Positions 47,326 through 59,394 are shown, counted from the stretch's first letter. The stretch: DNA of 64,000 bases from Citrobacter farmeri (GCF_019048065.1 NZ_CP077291.1:434001-498000); one strand, 5' to 3'. A program made the numbers and translations. The notes: generated by a model from the letters alone, not told the origin.

Positions 47326-47332
47326 GATTACT

Positions 47333-47689
47333 TTAGATGGTCAGAATACCAATCGCCGTTACGACGGTCAGGATTGCCGCCAGACCGTAGAACACCCATT
47401 TGCCCGCTGGCACATGGATTTTCAGGTCATGCATCGCGTGATGCATACGGTGTAAGCCACACCACAGCGGCAGGACAATCATCAGGAACAGGAAAGCACG
47501 GCCAATAAAGCTTTGAGCAAAGGCCAGTACGCGTTCATAGCTGAAGGCATCAGGAACAAAGCCCAGCGGCAGCATAATGCCTACCAGCAGGATCATCACC
47601 GGCGCAATGATTGCGCTCCACATACCGCCTGCACCAAACAGGCCCCAGAATACGGGTTCGTCAGAACGTTTTGGATTTGGATTAATCAT
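47333..47689 (-). CDS. frdD: Fumarate reductase membrane anchor FrdD
   Basis: 118 residues from ATG 47689 ([16 protein letters not shown]); an in-frame ATG ten codons upstream lies within frdC's end region and is unlikely. Three membrane helices, with the conserved [15 protein letters not shown] quinone-site histidine region. Anchors the catalytic FrdAB dimer and handles menaquinol. Confidence 0.96.
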   Translation of the reverse strand: MINPNPKRSDEPVFWGLFGAGGMWSAIIAPVMILLVGIMLPLGFVPDAFSYERVLAFAQSFIGRAFLFLMIVLPLWCGLHRMHHAMHDLKIHVPAGKWVFYGLAAILTVVTAIGILTI

Positions 47690-47699
47690 CCTGGACTCC

Positions 47700-48839
<1,140 letters not shown>

Positions 48840-48840
<1 letters not shown>

Positions 48841-50624
48841 TACGCCTTCTCCTTCTTATCGGCTGCTTCCGCTTCCGCACCGTAAACACGTTTTGCAGGC
48901 GGCAGCGTGGTGATTTTCACGTCGCTATAGTCGAGGCGAGTCGTGCCATCAGCATCGCGGAAGGCGAGAGTATGTTTGAGGAAGTTGACGTCGTCACGCT
49001 CGGTGCAACCTTCGTCCAGACGTTGGTGTGCGCCACGTGATTCCTTACGAGCCAGCGCGGAATGCGCCATACATTCAGCAACGTTCAGGCCATGACCCAA
49101 CTCAATGGTGTACAGCAGGTCGGTGTTGAATACGCTGGAAGTATCGGTGATGCGAACGCGCTTGAAGCGCTCCTGCAATTCGGCCAGTTTATCAACCGTT
49201 TTCTGCATGAGTTCCGGCGTACGGTAGATACCGCAACCTTCTTCCATAGAGAGACCCATTTCGTCGCGAATCTTCGACCAGTTCTCATTACCTTCCTGGT
49301 TAACCAGGTCTTTCAGACGTTGTTCAACGCCCGCAACCTGTGCGTCGAGAGCGGCGTCGTTAGCGGTGCCCGCTGTCGATGCGCGCTCCATCGCCTGCTC
49401 ACCCGCCAGACGGCCAAAGACCACCAGTTCAGCCAGGGAGTTGGAACCCAGACGGTTCGCACCGTGCAGACCCACAGAAGAACATTCGCCGACGGCAAAC
49501 AGACCTTTGATGCGGGTTTCGCAATTCTGATCGGTTTCGATACCGCCCATGGTGTAGTGCGCGGTCGGACGAACCGGAATCGGCTCTTTCACCGGATCGA
49601 CGCCCACGTAAGCTTTCGCCAGTTCGCAGATGAACGGCAGACGTTCCAGCAGTTTCTTCTCGCCCAGATGACGCAGGTCGAGGTAAACCACATCGCCACG
49701 CGGTGTGGAAATGGTGTTGCCTTTACGCCATTCATGCCAGAAGGCCTGAGAAACTTTGTCGCGCGGACCCAGTTCCATGTATTTGTTTTTCGGCTCACCC
49801 AGCGGAGTTTCCGGACCCATGCCGTAATCCTGCAGATAACGGTAGCCGTTTTTGTTGACCAGGATACCGCCTTCACCACGACACCCTTCGGTCATCAGGA
49901 TACCGGAACCCGGCAGACCGGTTGGGTGATACTGAACAAATTCCATATCACGCAGCGGAACGCCGTGGCTCAGCGCCATGCCCATGCCGTCACCGGTAAC
50001 GATGCCGCCGTTGGTGTTATAGCGATACACACGGCCTGCGCCGCCTGTTGCCATTACCACCGCGTTAGCACGGATCTGCATCAGCGTGCCTTCCATCATG
50101 TTCATCGCCACCAGGCCGCGAGCATGACCATCATCGACCAGGATATCCAGTACAAAGTGTTCGTCAAAGCGTTGGATCTGTGGGAACTGCAGAGAGGTCT
50201 GGAACAGAGTATGTAGCATATGGAAGCCGGTCTTATCCGCGGCAAACCAGGTACGCTCAATTTTCATCCCACCGAAGCGACGAACGTTGACGCTACCGTC
50301 TTCGCGGCGACTCCACGGGCAACCCCATTGTTCCAGTTGGGTCATCTCGGTTGGACAATGGTGGACAAAATAATCCACGACATCTTGTTCACACAGCCAG
50401 TCTCCGCCCGCTACCGTATCGTGAAAATGGTAGTCGAAGCTGTCATGATCCTGGGCGACAGCGGCTGAGCCCCCTTCGGCAGCAACGGTGTGGCTGCGCA
50501 TTGGGTACACTTTTGAGATCAGTGCGATTTTCGCATTAGGATTTGCCTGCGCTGCGGCAATCGCAGCACGTAATCCCGCGCCACCGGCGCCTATAATGGC
50601 AAGATCGGCTTGAAAGGTTTGCAC
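48840..50624 (-). CDS. frdA: Fumarate reductase flavoprotein subunit FrdA
   Basis: 594 residues from a GTG start at 50624 with GGAGGAATGTC ahead, as in E. coli; a longer frame to 50708 lacks conservation. N-terminal [20 protein letters not shown] is the FAD fold; [10 protein letters not shown] holds the histidine that binds FAD covalently; [21 protein letters not shown] is the active site. The C-terminal tail is slightly shorter than in E. coli (602). Reduces fumarate to succinate in anaerobic respiration. Confidence 0.98.
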
Positions 50625-50801
50625 GACATTCCTCCAGATTATTGTAATTTCGCCACCACATATCTCGTAAAAGAGCCTGAAAAAGGTGGGTAGCGAACGT
50701 GTTTCCACTGCTCCTTTATAGGTACAACAGTATAGTCGCTGCCATGTGCAGGAAATTTGACGTGTTCGATTTTTTTGGCGTGTCAGAGGGGCGAATTATC
50801 A

Positions 50802-50815
50802 TTGATTTTGATTAA
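50802..50815. promoter_or_regulatory. Candidate FNR site upstream of frdA
   Basis: TTGAT-TTTG-ATTAA, one mismatch from the FNR consensus TTGATNNNNATCAA, about 180 bases before the frdA start in the frdA-epmA gap. E. coli frd is activated by FNR without oxygen. Confidence 0.65.
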
Positions 50816-50946
50816 TTTAATTACTAAACCATCCTCCGACAGTTTTTTAACTCGTTAGCCGCGCTTGAGTATTCCTGAGCAAAATTTGTTTCATTGTCGC
50901 GTTACGAGTAGACTTCGTGCCCTTGTCTTAAACTGGAGAAAGAACC

Positions 50947-51924
50947 ATGAGCGAAACGGCAACCTGGCAGCCGAGCGCGTCCATACCTAACCTGTTAAAA
51001 CGCGCGGCAATTATGACGGAAATTCGTCGTTTCTTTGCCGATCGCGGAGTGCTGGAGGTTGAGACGCCCTGCATGAGTCAGGCGACGGTCACAGACATTC
51101 ATCTGTTCCCGTTCGAAACGCGTTTCGTCGGCCCCGGCCATTCGCAGGGGATGAACCTCTATTTAATGACCAGCCCGGAATACCACATGAAACGTCTGCT
51201 GGTGGCAGGGTGTGGTCCGGTCTTTCAGCTGTGCCGTAGTTTCCGTAATGAAGAGATGGGGCGCCATCACAACCCTGAGTTCACGATGCTCGAGTGGTAT
51301 CGTCCGCATTACGACATGTACCGGTTGATGAACGAAGTGGACGATCTGCTGCAGCAGGTGCTGGAATGCCCGGCGGCGGAGAGCCTCTCTTATCAGCAGG
51401 CGTTCCAGCGTCATCTGGAAATCGATCCACTGTCTGCGGATAAAACGCAACTGCGCGAAGTCGCCGCGAAGCTGGACTTAAGCAACATTGCTGATACCGA
51501 AGAAGATCGCGATACCTTACTGCAACTGCTGTTTGCGATGGGCGTTGAGCCGCATATTGGTAAGGATAAGCCGACGTTTGTTTATCATTTCCCGGCAAGT
51601 CAGGCATCACTGGCGCAGATCAGTACTGAAGATCACCGCGTGGCGGAACGTTTCGAGGTCTACTTCAAAGGTATTGAGCTGGCGAATGGTTTCCATGAAC
51701 TGACGGATGCGCGTGAACAGCAGCAACGTTTTGAACAGGATAACCGCAAGCGCGCCGCGCGCGGATTGCCCCAGCAGCCTATCGATAACAATCTGATCGA
51801 GGCATTGAAGGTCGGCATGCCGGATTGCTCGGGTGTTGCGCTTGGCGTCGATCGTCTGGTGATGCTGGCGCTGGGTGCAGAAAGCCTTGCGGAAGTGATT
51901 GCTTTTACGGTGGACAGAGCCTGA
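50947..51924 (+). CDS. epmA: EF-P--(R)-beta-lysine ligase EpmA
   Basis: 325 residues, a class II lysyl-tRNA synthetase paralogue without the anticodon-binding domain. Motif 2 region [21 protein letters not shown] and motif 3 [15 protein letters not shown] are present. Attaches beta-lysine made by EpmB to Lys34 of EF-P. Divergent from frdA across a 240-base regulatory gap. Confidence 0.97.
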   Translation: MSETATWQPSASIPNLLKRAAIMTEIRRFFADRGVLEVETPCMSQATVTDIHLFPFETRFVGPGHSQGMNLYLMTSPEYHMKRLLVAGCGPVFQLCRSFRNEEMGRHHNPEFTMLEWYRPHYDMYRLMNEVDDLLQQVLECPAAESLSYQQAFQRHLEIDPLSADKTQLREVAAKLDLSNIADTEEDRDTLLQLLFAMGVEPHIGKDKPTFVYHFPASQASLAQISTEDHRVAERFEVYFKGIELANGFHELTDAREQQQRFEQDNRKRAARGLPQQPIDNNLIEALKVGMPDCSGVALGVDRLVMLALGAESLAEVIAFTVDRA

Positions 51925-51963
51925 TTAGCCGGGTTCTTTAATGTCGTGTTACCGATTTTATAT

Positions 51964-52005
51964 CCATATCATTTATAGATTATCGTTGTTCTATAAATGA
52001 TATGG
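51964..52005. repeat. 16-bp perfect inverted repeat
   Basis: CCATATCATTTATAGA and TCTATAAATGATATGG with a 10-base loop, 40 bases after the epmA stop. AT-rich and without a T-run, so not a standard terminator. It begins the short accessory segment between epmA and mscM. Confidence 0.75.
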
Positions 52006-52116
52006 CTGATGATTTTCCGATATTATCTTCTTTGAGAGAAAGATCTCATTTGGGAAGAAATGTAAGATAGTATTTTTGTTTGTTTTATTAAATAAACGGA
52101 ATGCTGTTATGGATAA

Positions 52117-52449
52117 CTAATTTTTTGTAAGATTGATGAGTATGGCTTCCCGCATTGGGATGGTTTCGATGCTTTTCGTTAGTTTGTATCGCCTACGGGT
52201 TGGGACTTTATAAATAACCGGCGATGCATATCTCTGGGGGGACGTGATTTAATTCTCTATGATAATCCCGGCACCAATACGGCTCGTCTTACTGACGAGC
52301 AAGTTATACTAGCTGCATCTCGTTATAATAGAGGGGTTCAACGAAGCTCCTGGGATATAATAAATTCAACCCATGACCCGGTAGGCGCTAAAACGATGGG
52401 CGTCATCTTCATCAAAAAAACTATTTTGAAGATATTGGAGGGAAGGTAA
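52117..52449 (+). pseudogene. Remnant of a protein gene upstream of yjeO-like gene
   Basis: Open from 52117 apart from one in-frame TAG at 52180-52182. Reads CKIDEYGFPHWDGFDAFR, stop, FVSPTGWDFINNRRC, then GGRDLILYDNPGTNTARL, TDEQVILAASRYNRGVQ and so on to TAA at 52447-52449, directly touching the next start. No start codon with a ribosome site at its 5' end. By position it corresponds to the yjeN slot of E. coli, but I cannot confirm homology. Probably the C-terminal part of a larger, decayed gene. Confidence 0.5.
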
Positions 52450-52764
52450 ATGAACTGGAAGGTGTTCACTTTAGGATTTATTTGGTTTTGCTTGTCTATT
52501 TTTTGGATTATGTTTTGTTCAGTTCAGGATAAAGAATGGTGGATAGGTGATGGTGACATAAAAAACATTTGTGATCTGATGAATTATATTGAAAATGATG
52601 ATGCGCGAGATGTTGGATACTTCTTTTCTCTCCCTGTTTTTTTCCCTGCAATCTATGCCATTCTGATTAAAAAAAAGCGCTACTGGTTTATTTATGTCGT
52701 GACATTGGCTGTCACTGGATACTGGCTATGGCAATTTGTTATCCGCTATCACTGGTGTTTTTAA
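52450..52764 (+). CDS. yjeO: Small inner-membrane protein, YjeO-like (DUF2645)
   Basis: 104 residues, the same length as E. coli YjeO and in the same slot before mscM. Three membrane segments (TLGFIWFCLSIFWIMFCSV; FFSLPVFFPAIYAILI; WFIYVVTLAVTGYWLWQFV). GGAGGGAAGG precedes the ATG. Function unknown. Codon use is AT-rich unlike its neighbours. Because it immediately follows a decayed gene, an immunity-type pairing is possible, but there is no direct evidence. Confidence 0.65.
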   Translation: MNWKVFTLGFIWFCLSIFWIMFCSVQDKEWWIGDGDIKNICDLMNYIENDDARDVGYFFSLPVFFPAIYAILIKKKRYWFIYVVTLAVTGYWLWQFVIRYHWCF

Positions 52765-52765
52765 A

Positions 52766-52799
52766 TCAGAAGCCTCCCTCTACAAGTGAAGGCTTCTGA
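52766..52799. terminator. Hairpin between yjeO-like gene and mscM
   Basis: 9-bp perfect stem TCAGAAGCC/GGCTTCTGA with a 16-base loop, in the 41-base gap between convergent genes. It may serve both directions; the flanks are only weakly T-rich. Confidence 0.5.
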
Positions 52800-52805
52800 T
52801 CCGCC

Positions 52806-55800
52806 TTACAAACTCCCCGCCGGGCGACTTCTTCTGCCGGCAGAACTGAGCGTTTTCCCTGTCTGTCTGCCGTTGAGGCTTTCAAGACGCATCTGGAACG
52901 GTGGGAACGGCATATCGATACCGTGCTCGCGGAAGCCCGCCAGAATCAGCTGGTGGATTTCGTGGCGCAGCGGCATACGGTGACCCATTTCGGCGGCGTA
53001 GATACGCAGTTCAAAGATCTGGATCCCCTGTTGCAGATCCACCAGGAAGACTTCCGGTGCCGGGTTGTCGATCACCAGTGAGCAGCGGTGCGCGGCGGTG
53101 AGCAGGATCTGCGTCACCTCCTCACTGTTCACATCGGACGGCGCCGGAATGGTCAGCACCACGCGCGTCACGGAATCGGACAGCGACCAGTTGATGAACT
53201 GCTCGGTGATAAACGCTTTGTTCGGTACGATGATCTCTTTGCGATCCCAGTCGCTGATCGTGGTCGCGCGGGTATTGATCTTCGTTACGCTGCCGGTCAG
53301 ATCGCGAATAGTCACCGTATCGCCAATACGAATCGGTTTTTCAAACAGGATGATCAGGCCGGAGATAAAGTTGGCGAAGATTTCCTGCAAGCCAAAGCCA
53401 AGGCCCACACCGAGTGCCGCCACCAGCCATTGCAGTTTTGCCCACTCAATCCCAATCATTGAGAAGCCCACCAGACCACCAATCAGCATCAGCAGGTACT
53501 TGGTGATGGTGGTAATGGCGTAGCCCGTACCCGGCGTGAGGTCGAGGTGTTGCAGCAACGCCAGTTCGAGAAGCGCAGGCAGATTACGCACCAGTTGGGT
53601 GGTGATGATAAACACCAGAATGGCAATCAGCACCGCACCCAGCGTAATGGGTTCTAAACTTTCGACCCCCTGTACCGTGGAGGTAACGTCCCACAGCGAG
53701 ATGTTCTCGAGGAAGCCGAAGGCGGAATGAATTTCCGACCACAGCACAATAACCGACAGCAGGGCGATGAGCATCAGGATGGAGCGTACCAGACGGAGCG
53801 ACTGGGCGCTGATGGCGTCAAGGTCGACTTCGCTCTCGTCAACGTCGATGGTCCCTTCGAGGCTGGTTGAATGGGCCGGTTCTTCTTCGCCACGAGCACG
53901 CTGAGCCAGCATTTCCGCGCGGCGGTGCTTGGCGCGGTCAAAGGCCAGTCTGCGGCGCTGAATGAGCATCCAGCGGCGAATGACGTGGTAAATCACCAGC
54001 AGCAGGAACCAGATGGCGACGGAGGTTTCCAGGCGCGCCAGCAGGGCCTGCGACGTCGCCAGATAACCTACGGCAGCCGCCAGTATTGCCACCACCGGCG
54101 CGCCGATCATCAGGTTCCACAGCATGCTGTTAACAATGTTGTCGCCGCTGCCCTCTTTATCGAGATAGAGCGGTATACCGGCCTTTTTCAGGCTCAGAGT
54201 GACCAGCGCCAGCGCGCCGCAAATCAGAATAAAGCACAGGCGGCCGAGCGAGCCGGAGAACTCCCGATCGTTCAGGTTATCGAACATAATGAGCGCCATG
54301 ATCAGCGGCACAATCAGCCCAATACTCATCAGGTAATAACGCATCGCACGCGACACGCGTTCGCGCGGCCAGCCGAAGTGAGCGATAAACAGGCCATTTG
54401 GCCGGGCAAACGCCGCGCAAATCATCACCACCCACAGCAGCGGCACCGTCGCCGTGACGCCATCGCCTATCGCAACGGCAAGAGGATAAGGCCAGGCCTC
54501 GCGCAATCCATATCCCAGCGTCATCCAGAGTACCGGCAGCGGCGAGGCCACCAGTATCGACCAGAACACGGTACGCAGCGTGAGCCAGAAGTGGTCCTGC
54601 GTCACTTTGCCCACTCTGGCGGCAGAACGTTCCAGAAAACGGGTGAAGTGGCGACGTGAGTAAATGCTAAAACCGACCAGAATCAACGCGCCAAACAGAG
54701 GCAACAAGGTATCCCTGCTGGTCAGCATCATCACGCTAGCCTGGCCTAACTGGCTGAAGGTGTCGAGTGAGATCAAACGACGGAGATCCTGAACGATATC
54801 TATCGGCCAGGAGAAAGACATCGGGCGAACGTCAGAGGTCCAGAACAGATAGCGGTGAGTTGCTTCATTCACCTCTTTCAGCGCATCTTCAAGCTGGCTA
54901 TTGGACACTTTCAGTTTGGTCAGCTCGAGGATCAGCGTATCGCCACCCTGTAACAGCGAATTCAGCAGTTCCCGTTGGGTGCGCAGCTGCGCCTCAAGAA
55001 TACGGTTTTGTTCCGCAGTGAGTGGTTGCCCGTCCGCCTGATGGAGCTGACGCAACTGAGGCTGTTTGTTGAGCTGATCTTCATAGCGCAGACGCTGGAC
55101 GCGCAGTTGCGCCATTTCAGTATCCAACTGCTGGGGTTTGGGCATTTCCGGCAGACGCGCGACCTGAGCACGTAATGCTTCGCCCAACAGGTTTGACGAG
55201 CCTAACCACTGCGACTGTTCACGCAGTGTCGTTAATGCCTGACGTACCTGTTGAGTCTGGCTGGTGGCCTGACGTTGCTGAGAGGCAACGAGATCCATGC
55301 GCTGCGCCTGTTGATTCAGCGCGGCTGACAGTTCCCGGTTCACTTTAAACTGGGCAACAATATCCGGCGGTAAATCGGCGCTGTTCTCAGCCAGGAGCTC
55401 GGTGCTTTCCAGTGCCCGCTCGGCTTCACGCTGGCGCTGGCTGTTGAGCTGATTGCGCAGGGCCTGTAAATACGCATCCAGTTGCTGGCTCTGTTTTTCC
55501 GCCAGTTCGGAGCGCAGACGCGCCAGTTCCTGACGATTGTTGGCCGAAAGCTGCGCCAGCTCCAGTTCATCAACCTGCGCTTTCAGGCGGGCGGATTCTG
55601 CCTGCATGCTGAAATTTTGCGCCTGATTGAGCGGGGTGTTTCCGGTGGCGCTGCCAATGCGGCGTTCGATTTCGTTGAGCTGCCGGCGGGCGTCGGTTTG
55701 CTGCTGAGGAAGCTGGCTCAGCGAGTCGGCAATCTCACGGGCGCGCTCTTGCTCCTGCTGGGCCTGACGGCTTTTTTCCAGCAATTGACTGCTAACCTGA

Positions 55801-56132
55801 AGAATTTCCTGATTCAGCGCATCGGTCGTCATGCCTGGCGAAACGCTGCGGGGTTCATCGCGCAGGTTGGTTAACTGCGCGCGCAGGCTGGCGGACATTT
55901 TCGGGAAATTATCGATAACCTGCTGATATTGCTGAGTGCGCTCGAGTGAACCTTTACGTTCATCAAGCGCGTTCAACGCAGACTGAAGGGCTTCGACGAC
56001 ATCGGGCTGGGCAGGCTTTGCGGATTTTGCCTGCTCCAGTTCCTGGGTGATTTGTTTGGCGTCGGGGGCGGTTGCAGCATACGCCCCCAGGCTGAGGCAC
56101 CAGGCCATCAGAAACGTTATAATCAGGCGCAC
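52806..56132 (-). CDS. mscM: Miniconductance mechanosensitive channel MscM
   Basis: 1108 residues. Signal peptide (MRLIITFLMAWCLSLGAYA), then a long periplasmic coiled-coil region (about 30-460) full of Gln/Arg/Leu heptads, about eleven membrane helices (from about 480), and the MscS pore and beta domain near 900-1080 (GLGFGLQEIFANFISGLIILFEKP region, then RIGDTVTIRDLTGSV). Opens under membrane tension to release osmolytes. Encoded downstream of psd and probably co-transcribed, as in E. coli where the pair is under sigma-E control. Confidence 0.97.
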   Translation of the reverse strand: MRLIITFLMAWCLSLGAYAATAPDAKQITQELEQAKSAKPAQPDVVEALQSALNALDERKGSLERTQQYQQVIDNFPKMSASLRAQLTNLRDEPRSVSPGMTTDALNQEILQVSSQLLEKSRQAQQEQERAREIADSLSQLPQQQTDARRQLNEIERRIGSATGNTPLNQAQNFSMQAESARLKAQVDELELAQLSANNRQELARLRSELAEKQSQQLDAYLQALRNQLNSQRQREAERALESTELLAENSADLPPDIVAQFKVNRELSAALNQQAQRMDLVASQQRQATSQTQQVRQALTTLREQSQWLGSSNLLGEALRAQVARLPEMPKPQQLDTEMAQLRVQRLRYEDQLNKQPQLRQLHQADGQPLTAEQNRILEAQLRTQRELLNSLLQGGDTLILELTKLKVSNSQLEDALKEVNEATHRYLFWTSDVRPMSFSWPIDIVQDLRRLISLDTFSQLGQASVMMLTSRDTLLPLFGALILVGFSIYSRRHFTRFLERSAARVGKVTQDHFWLTLRTVFWSILVASPLPVLWMTLGYGLREAWPYPLAVAIGDGVTATVPLLWVVMICAAFARPNGLFIAHFGWPRERVSRAMRYYLMSIGLIVPLIMALIMFDNLNDREFSGSLGRLCFILICGALALVTLSLKKAGIPLYLDKEGSGDNIVNSMLWNLMIGAPVVAILAAAVGYLATSQALLARLETSVAIWFLLLVIYHVIRRWMLIQRRRLAFDRAKHRRAEMLAQRARGEEEPAHSTSLEGTIDVDESEVDLDAISAQSLRLVRSILMLIALLSVIVLWSEIHSAFGFLENISLWDVTSTVQGVESLEPITLGAVLIAILVFIITTQLVRNLPALLELALLQHLDLTPGTGYAITTITKYLLMLIGGLVGFSMIGIEWAKLQWLVAALGVGLGFGLQEIFANFISGLIILFEKPIRIGDTVTIRDLTGSVTKINTRATTISDWDRKEIIVPNKAFITEQFINWSLSDSVTRVVLTIPAPSDVNSEEVTQILLTAAHRCSLVIDNPAPEVFLVDLQQGIQIFELRIYAAEMGHRMPLRHEIHQLILAGFREHGIDMPFPPFQMRLESLNGRQTGKTLSSAGRRSRPAGSL

Positions 56133-56199
56133 AGCAGCTTCCCTCTACACGTCATCATTTAAGCGGCCTTGATGCTTCTTACATGATGCTATGTATGTA

Positions 56200-57168
56200 T
56201 TAAGTTTCGTCTTTCTTATCGTCAACCAGCGGACTGGCGTCGTGCTCGGCGTTAATCTCTTCTTCCGGTAACGGCGCCGGTTTAGCATCTGGCATCACAA
56301 ACGTTTCGGTAGATACCGCCAACGGCTGACCAATTTTGGTCACGGAGAGACTTTCAAGCTGCTCGACCAGATTCACTTTGCCCGGTGCAAACAGGTTGAT
56401 AACGGTGGAACCCAGCTTGAAGCGGCCCATTTCCTGACCTTTCAGCAGGGCAACCGAGCCTTCGCTGTCGCCCGCAGGCCAGGTCCAGCGTTTGATCACG
56501 CCCTCGCGCGGCGGCGTGATGGTCCCCGCCCAGACCGTTTCGATACTGCCAACAATCGTAGCACCGACCAGAATTTGCGCCATTGGGCCAAACTCCGTAT
56601 CGAACAGGCAGATAACTCGCTCATTCCGGGCAAACAGGTTCGGGACGTTCTGGGCGGTCAGATGGTTGACCGAGAACAGATCGCCCGGAACATAGATCAT
56701 CTCACGCAGAATACCGTTGCACGGCATATGTACGCGGTGGTAGTCGCGCGGTGACAGATAGGTGGTCACAAACGAACCGTTGCGGAAAAGATCCGCCATC
56801 AGGTAGTTGCCTGCCAGCAGGGCTTCCAGACTGTAGTTGTGGCCTTTGGCCTGCAGGATCTTATCTTCTTCGATAGCGCCTAGCTGGCTGATCACGCCGT
56901 CAGCCGGCATGACGAGTACGTTTGGATCGGTATTTAGCGGGCGAACGTCGTCACGCAGTGGGCGGACAAAGAAATCATTGAATGAGCGGTAGCTGGCGGT
57001 ATCCGGCTTCTGCGCTTCTTTCATATCGACCTTGTAGTACTTCACGAACAGATCGATAACCAGTTTAGTCAGCCATCCCGCTCGTTTGCTCGCGCCCCAG
57101 CCCGCCAGGCGAGTGAGCCATAGTTTCGGCAGAATGTATTGTAGCGAAAGTTTAAATGAGTTTAACAA
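56200..57168 (-). CDS. psd: Phosphatidylserine decarboxylase proenzyme
   Basis: 322 residues. The self-cleavage motif LGST ([11 protein letters not shown], serine near residue 254) makes the pyruvoyl group of the alpha chain. HRVHMPCNG and DYHRVHMP near the middle hold conserved catalytic histidines. Produces phosphatidylethanolamine at the inner membrane. The C-terminal tail after the motif is acidic and variable. Confidence 0.97.
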   Translation of the reverse strand: MLNSFKLSLQYILPKLWLTRLAGWGASKRAGWLTKLVIDLFVKYYKVDMKEAQKPDTASYRSFNDFFVRPLRDDVRPLNTDPNVLVMPADGVISQLGAIEEDKILQAKGHNYSLEALLAGNYLMADLFRNGSFVTTYLSPRDYHRVHMPCNGILREMIYVPGDLFSVNHLTAQNVPNLFARNERVICLFDTEFGPMAQILVGATIVGSIETVWAGTITPPREGVIKRWTWPAGDSEGSVALLKGQEMGRFKLGSTVINLFAPGKVNLVEQLESLSVTKIGQPLAVSTETFVMPDAKPAPLPEEEINAEHDASPLVDDKKDET

Positions 57169-57263
57169 GGTAGCCTCCAGGCCATTGTTTTATCGTTCCT
57201 GATCCGGCGTTCGCAACGGATCCTGAAAAAAGGGGACGATTCTAGCGATGCTTAGCTTAGTTG

Positions 57264-58316
57264 TCAGTCATCGGTATCAGAAAAGTTTTTACGCGTTTTT
57301 ACCTGCGACATACTTTCAAGGATACGGTGATAATTTTCGAAACGGGTTTCCGCAATTTTCCCGTCCTCTACGGCGGCGCGGATGGCGCAGCCAGGGTCAG
57401 CGTCGTGCTTACAGTCACGATATTTACACCGTCCCAGATAGTCATGAAATTCGACAAAGCCGTGGGTGATTTGTTCCGGCTCGAGGTGCCACAGACCGAA
57501 CTCACGTACGCCTGGGGAATCAATGACGTCGCCGCCATGCGGGAAGTGATAGAGACGGGCTGCGGTAGTGGTGTGCTGTCCCAGACCGGAGTTGTCGGAA
57601 ACATCGTTGGTCAAAATGGCTTCTTGCAGCCCCAGCAGCGCGTTGAGCAGGCTGGATTTACCGACGCCGGACTGGCCGGCAAAGATGCTGATACGCCCGG
57701 TTAAAGCGTCTTCCAACGGTTTAAGGCCATCCTGAGTATGGCTGGAGACCATCAGCACGCGATAGCCAATATGACGATAGATATCCATCTGTTCATTCAC
57801 AAAAGCCATGCTTTCGTCATCCAGCAGATCGATTTTGTTGAGTACGATGATCGGCTCAACCTGCAATGTCTCACAGGCCACCAGATACCTGTCGATAATA
57901 TTGAGTGACAGCTCCGGTAAGATCGCGGAGACAATAACAATCTGGTCGATGTTGGCGGCAATGGGTTTTACGCCATCATAAAAGTCCGGGCGCGTCAGTA
58001 CCGAGGTACGTTCATGCACCGCCTCGACGATTCCTTTGACGTTGACCCCTTCCGCCGCCGTTTTGCCGGGACGCCAGACCACGCGGTCACCGGTCACCAG
58101 TGAGCGGATTGTCCGACGAATGTTGCAGCGATGAATTTCACCGTCGGCAGATTCGACGTCGGCATGCATGCCAAAACGGCTAATGACGATACCTTCAGCG
58201 GTCTCGCCAAACAGGTTGTCATCGTAGTCTGGCTTCTCCTTAGACGTTTTAAGACGACGCTGGTGATTAGCGTTCACGCGGCGCTGTTGGCCTTTGGAGA
58301 GTTTATTTTTACTCAA
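57264..58316 (-). CDS. rsgA: Ribosome small-subunit GTPase RsgA
   Basis: 350 residues from a TTG start at 58316 (first residues [21 protein letters not shown]), the same as in E. coli; longer frames add nothing conserved. Circularly permuted GTPase: NKIDLL (G4) precedes [12 protein letters not shown] (G1) and DSPGVREF (G3). Zinc knuckle C-X4-C-X-H-X5-C at [14 protein letters not shown]. Acts in late 30S assembly. Confidence 0.97.
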   Translation of the reverse strand: MSKNKLSKGQQRRVNANHQRRLKTSKEKPDYDDNLFGETAEGIVISRFGMHADVESADGEIHRCNIRRTIRSLVTGDRVVWRPGKTAAEGVNVKGIVEAVHERTSVLTRPDFYDGVKPIAANIDQIVIVSAILPELSLNIIDRYLVACETLQVEPIIVLNKIDLLDDESMAFVNEQMDIYRHIGYRVLMVSSHTQDGLKPLEDALTGRISIFAGQSGVGKSSLLNALLGLQEAILTNDVSDNSGLGQHTTTAARLYHFPHGGDVIDSPGVREFGLWHLEPEQITHGFVEFHDYLGRCKYRDCKHDADPGCAIRAAVEDGKIAETRFENYHRILESMSQVKTRKNFSDTDD

Positions 58317-58422
58317 TCGTACTGGCTCCTGGTCGCCCATGTTGGGCAAAACATCTATGATACACACAATTCTGGATGAGAGTAGTCACACTGAATGTGA
58401 CGCATGAGGGGTGGAAAATAGC

Positions 58423-58968
58423 ATGAGTGCCAATGAAAACAACCTGATTTGGATTGATCTTGAAATGACCGGTCTGGATCCCGAGCGCGATCGCATAATT
58501 GAAATCGCTACGCTGGTCACCGATGCCAACCTGAATATTCTGGCAGAAGGGCCCACCATCGCTGTTCATCAGTCCGATGAACAACTGGCGTTGATGGATG
58601 ACTGGAACGTGCGTACCCATACCGGCAGTGGGCTGGTGGAACGTGTGAAGGCGAGCACGATGGGCGATCGCGAAGCGGAACTGGCGACACTTGAATTTCT
58701 GAAAGAGTGGGTGCCGGTGGGTAAGTCACCGATCTGCGGGAACAGTATTGGGCAGGATCGCCGCTTTTTGTTTAAGTACATGCCGGAACTGGAAGCGTAT
58801 TTCCATTACCGCTATCTGGATGTGAGCACGTTGAAAGAGCTGGCGCGTCGCTGGAAACCCGAAATTCTGGACGGTTTGAGCAAGGAGGGAACACACAAGG
58901 CGATGGACGATATCCGTGAGTCGGTGGCGGAACTGGCTTATTACCGTGAGAACTTTATAAAGTTGTAA
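58423..58968 (+). CDS. orn: Oligoribonuclease
   Basis: 181 residues from ATG 58423 ([20 protein letters not shown]). DEDDh exonuclease: DLEMTG (Asp, Glu), [11 protein letters not shown] (Asp), and [10 protein letters not shown] (His, Asp). Degrades di- to penta-ribonucleotides, including pGpG from cyclic-di-GMP breakdown. Divergent from rsgA. Confidence 0.98.
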   Translation: MSANENNLIWIDLEMTGLDPERDRIIEIATLVTDANLNILAEGPTIAVHQSDEQLALMDDWNVRTHTGSGLVERVKASTMGDREAELATLEFLKEWVPVGKSPICGNSIGQDRRFLFKYMPELEAYFHYRYLDVSTLKELARRWKPEILDGLSKEGTHKAMDDIRESVAELAYYRENFIKL

Positions 58969-58975
58969 GTTTGCT

Positions 58976-59005
58976 ACCCGACAGGCTTGCACTGTCGGGT
59001 TTTTG
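58976..59005 (+). terminator. orn terminator
   Basis: 8-bp perfect stem ACCCGACA/TGTCGGGT with a 9-base loop, followed by TTTTG, eight bases after the orn stop. Confidence 0.85.
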
Positions 59006-59077
59006 TCGCTAAATTGTGCAGCCTGCTGCTTAATTAATCACTTGAACCTGATTTCATAAAAATCGCTTTTAGAGGGG

Positions 59078-59105
59078 TTGCAGGCGGGAAGATTTCTCGT
59101 ATAAT
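59078..59105 (+). promoter_or_regulatory. Promoter of tRNA-Gly operon
   Basis: TTGCAG (-35), 16-base spacer, TATAAT (-10), then a GC-rich discriminator GCGCCTCCCG as in stringently controlled stable-RNA promoters. About 50 bases before the first tRNA. Confidence 0.85.
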
Positions 59106-59154
59106 GCGCCTCCCGTAACGACAGAGAATTACACGTTACGGCAGCAAGAAATTT

Positions 59155-59230
<76 letters not shown>

Positions 59231-59394
59231 AAATTTGAAAGTGCTTATGTTTGTTAAGCACAGACACACCCAATCGCAGGATTTCGAATGGCGACAAGGT
59301 GGCAAGAGATTGCATCCCCGGGAGCTTACAAAAGTAAGTGACTACGATGCTTGAAAGCCACCAGCGTAGTAGCGGTTCGAAAGACAAAGATTAA
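59231..59394 (+). repeat. tRNA-Gly spacer repeat, copy 1, with ERIC-like core
   Basis: 164-bp spacer nearly identical to 59471-59634, so that tRNA plus spacer form an exact 240-bp tandem unit. The ERIC core CCCCGGGAGCTTAC-AAAA-GTAAGTGAC lies at 59316-59342 and could fold as a hairpin in the transcript. A minus-strand open frame here arises from the repeat and is not a gene. Confidence 0.8.

Noticed and set aside
49062..50216. 384-residue plus-strand frame opposite frdA
   Set aside because: Antisense shadow of frdA with no start signal or protein-like composition.
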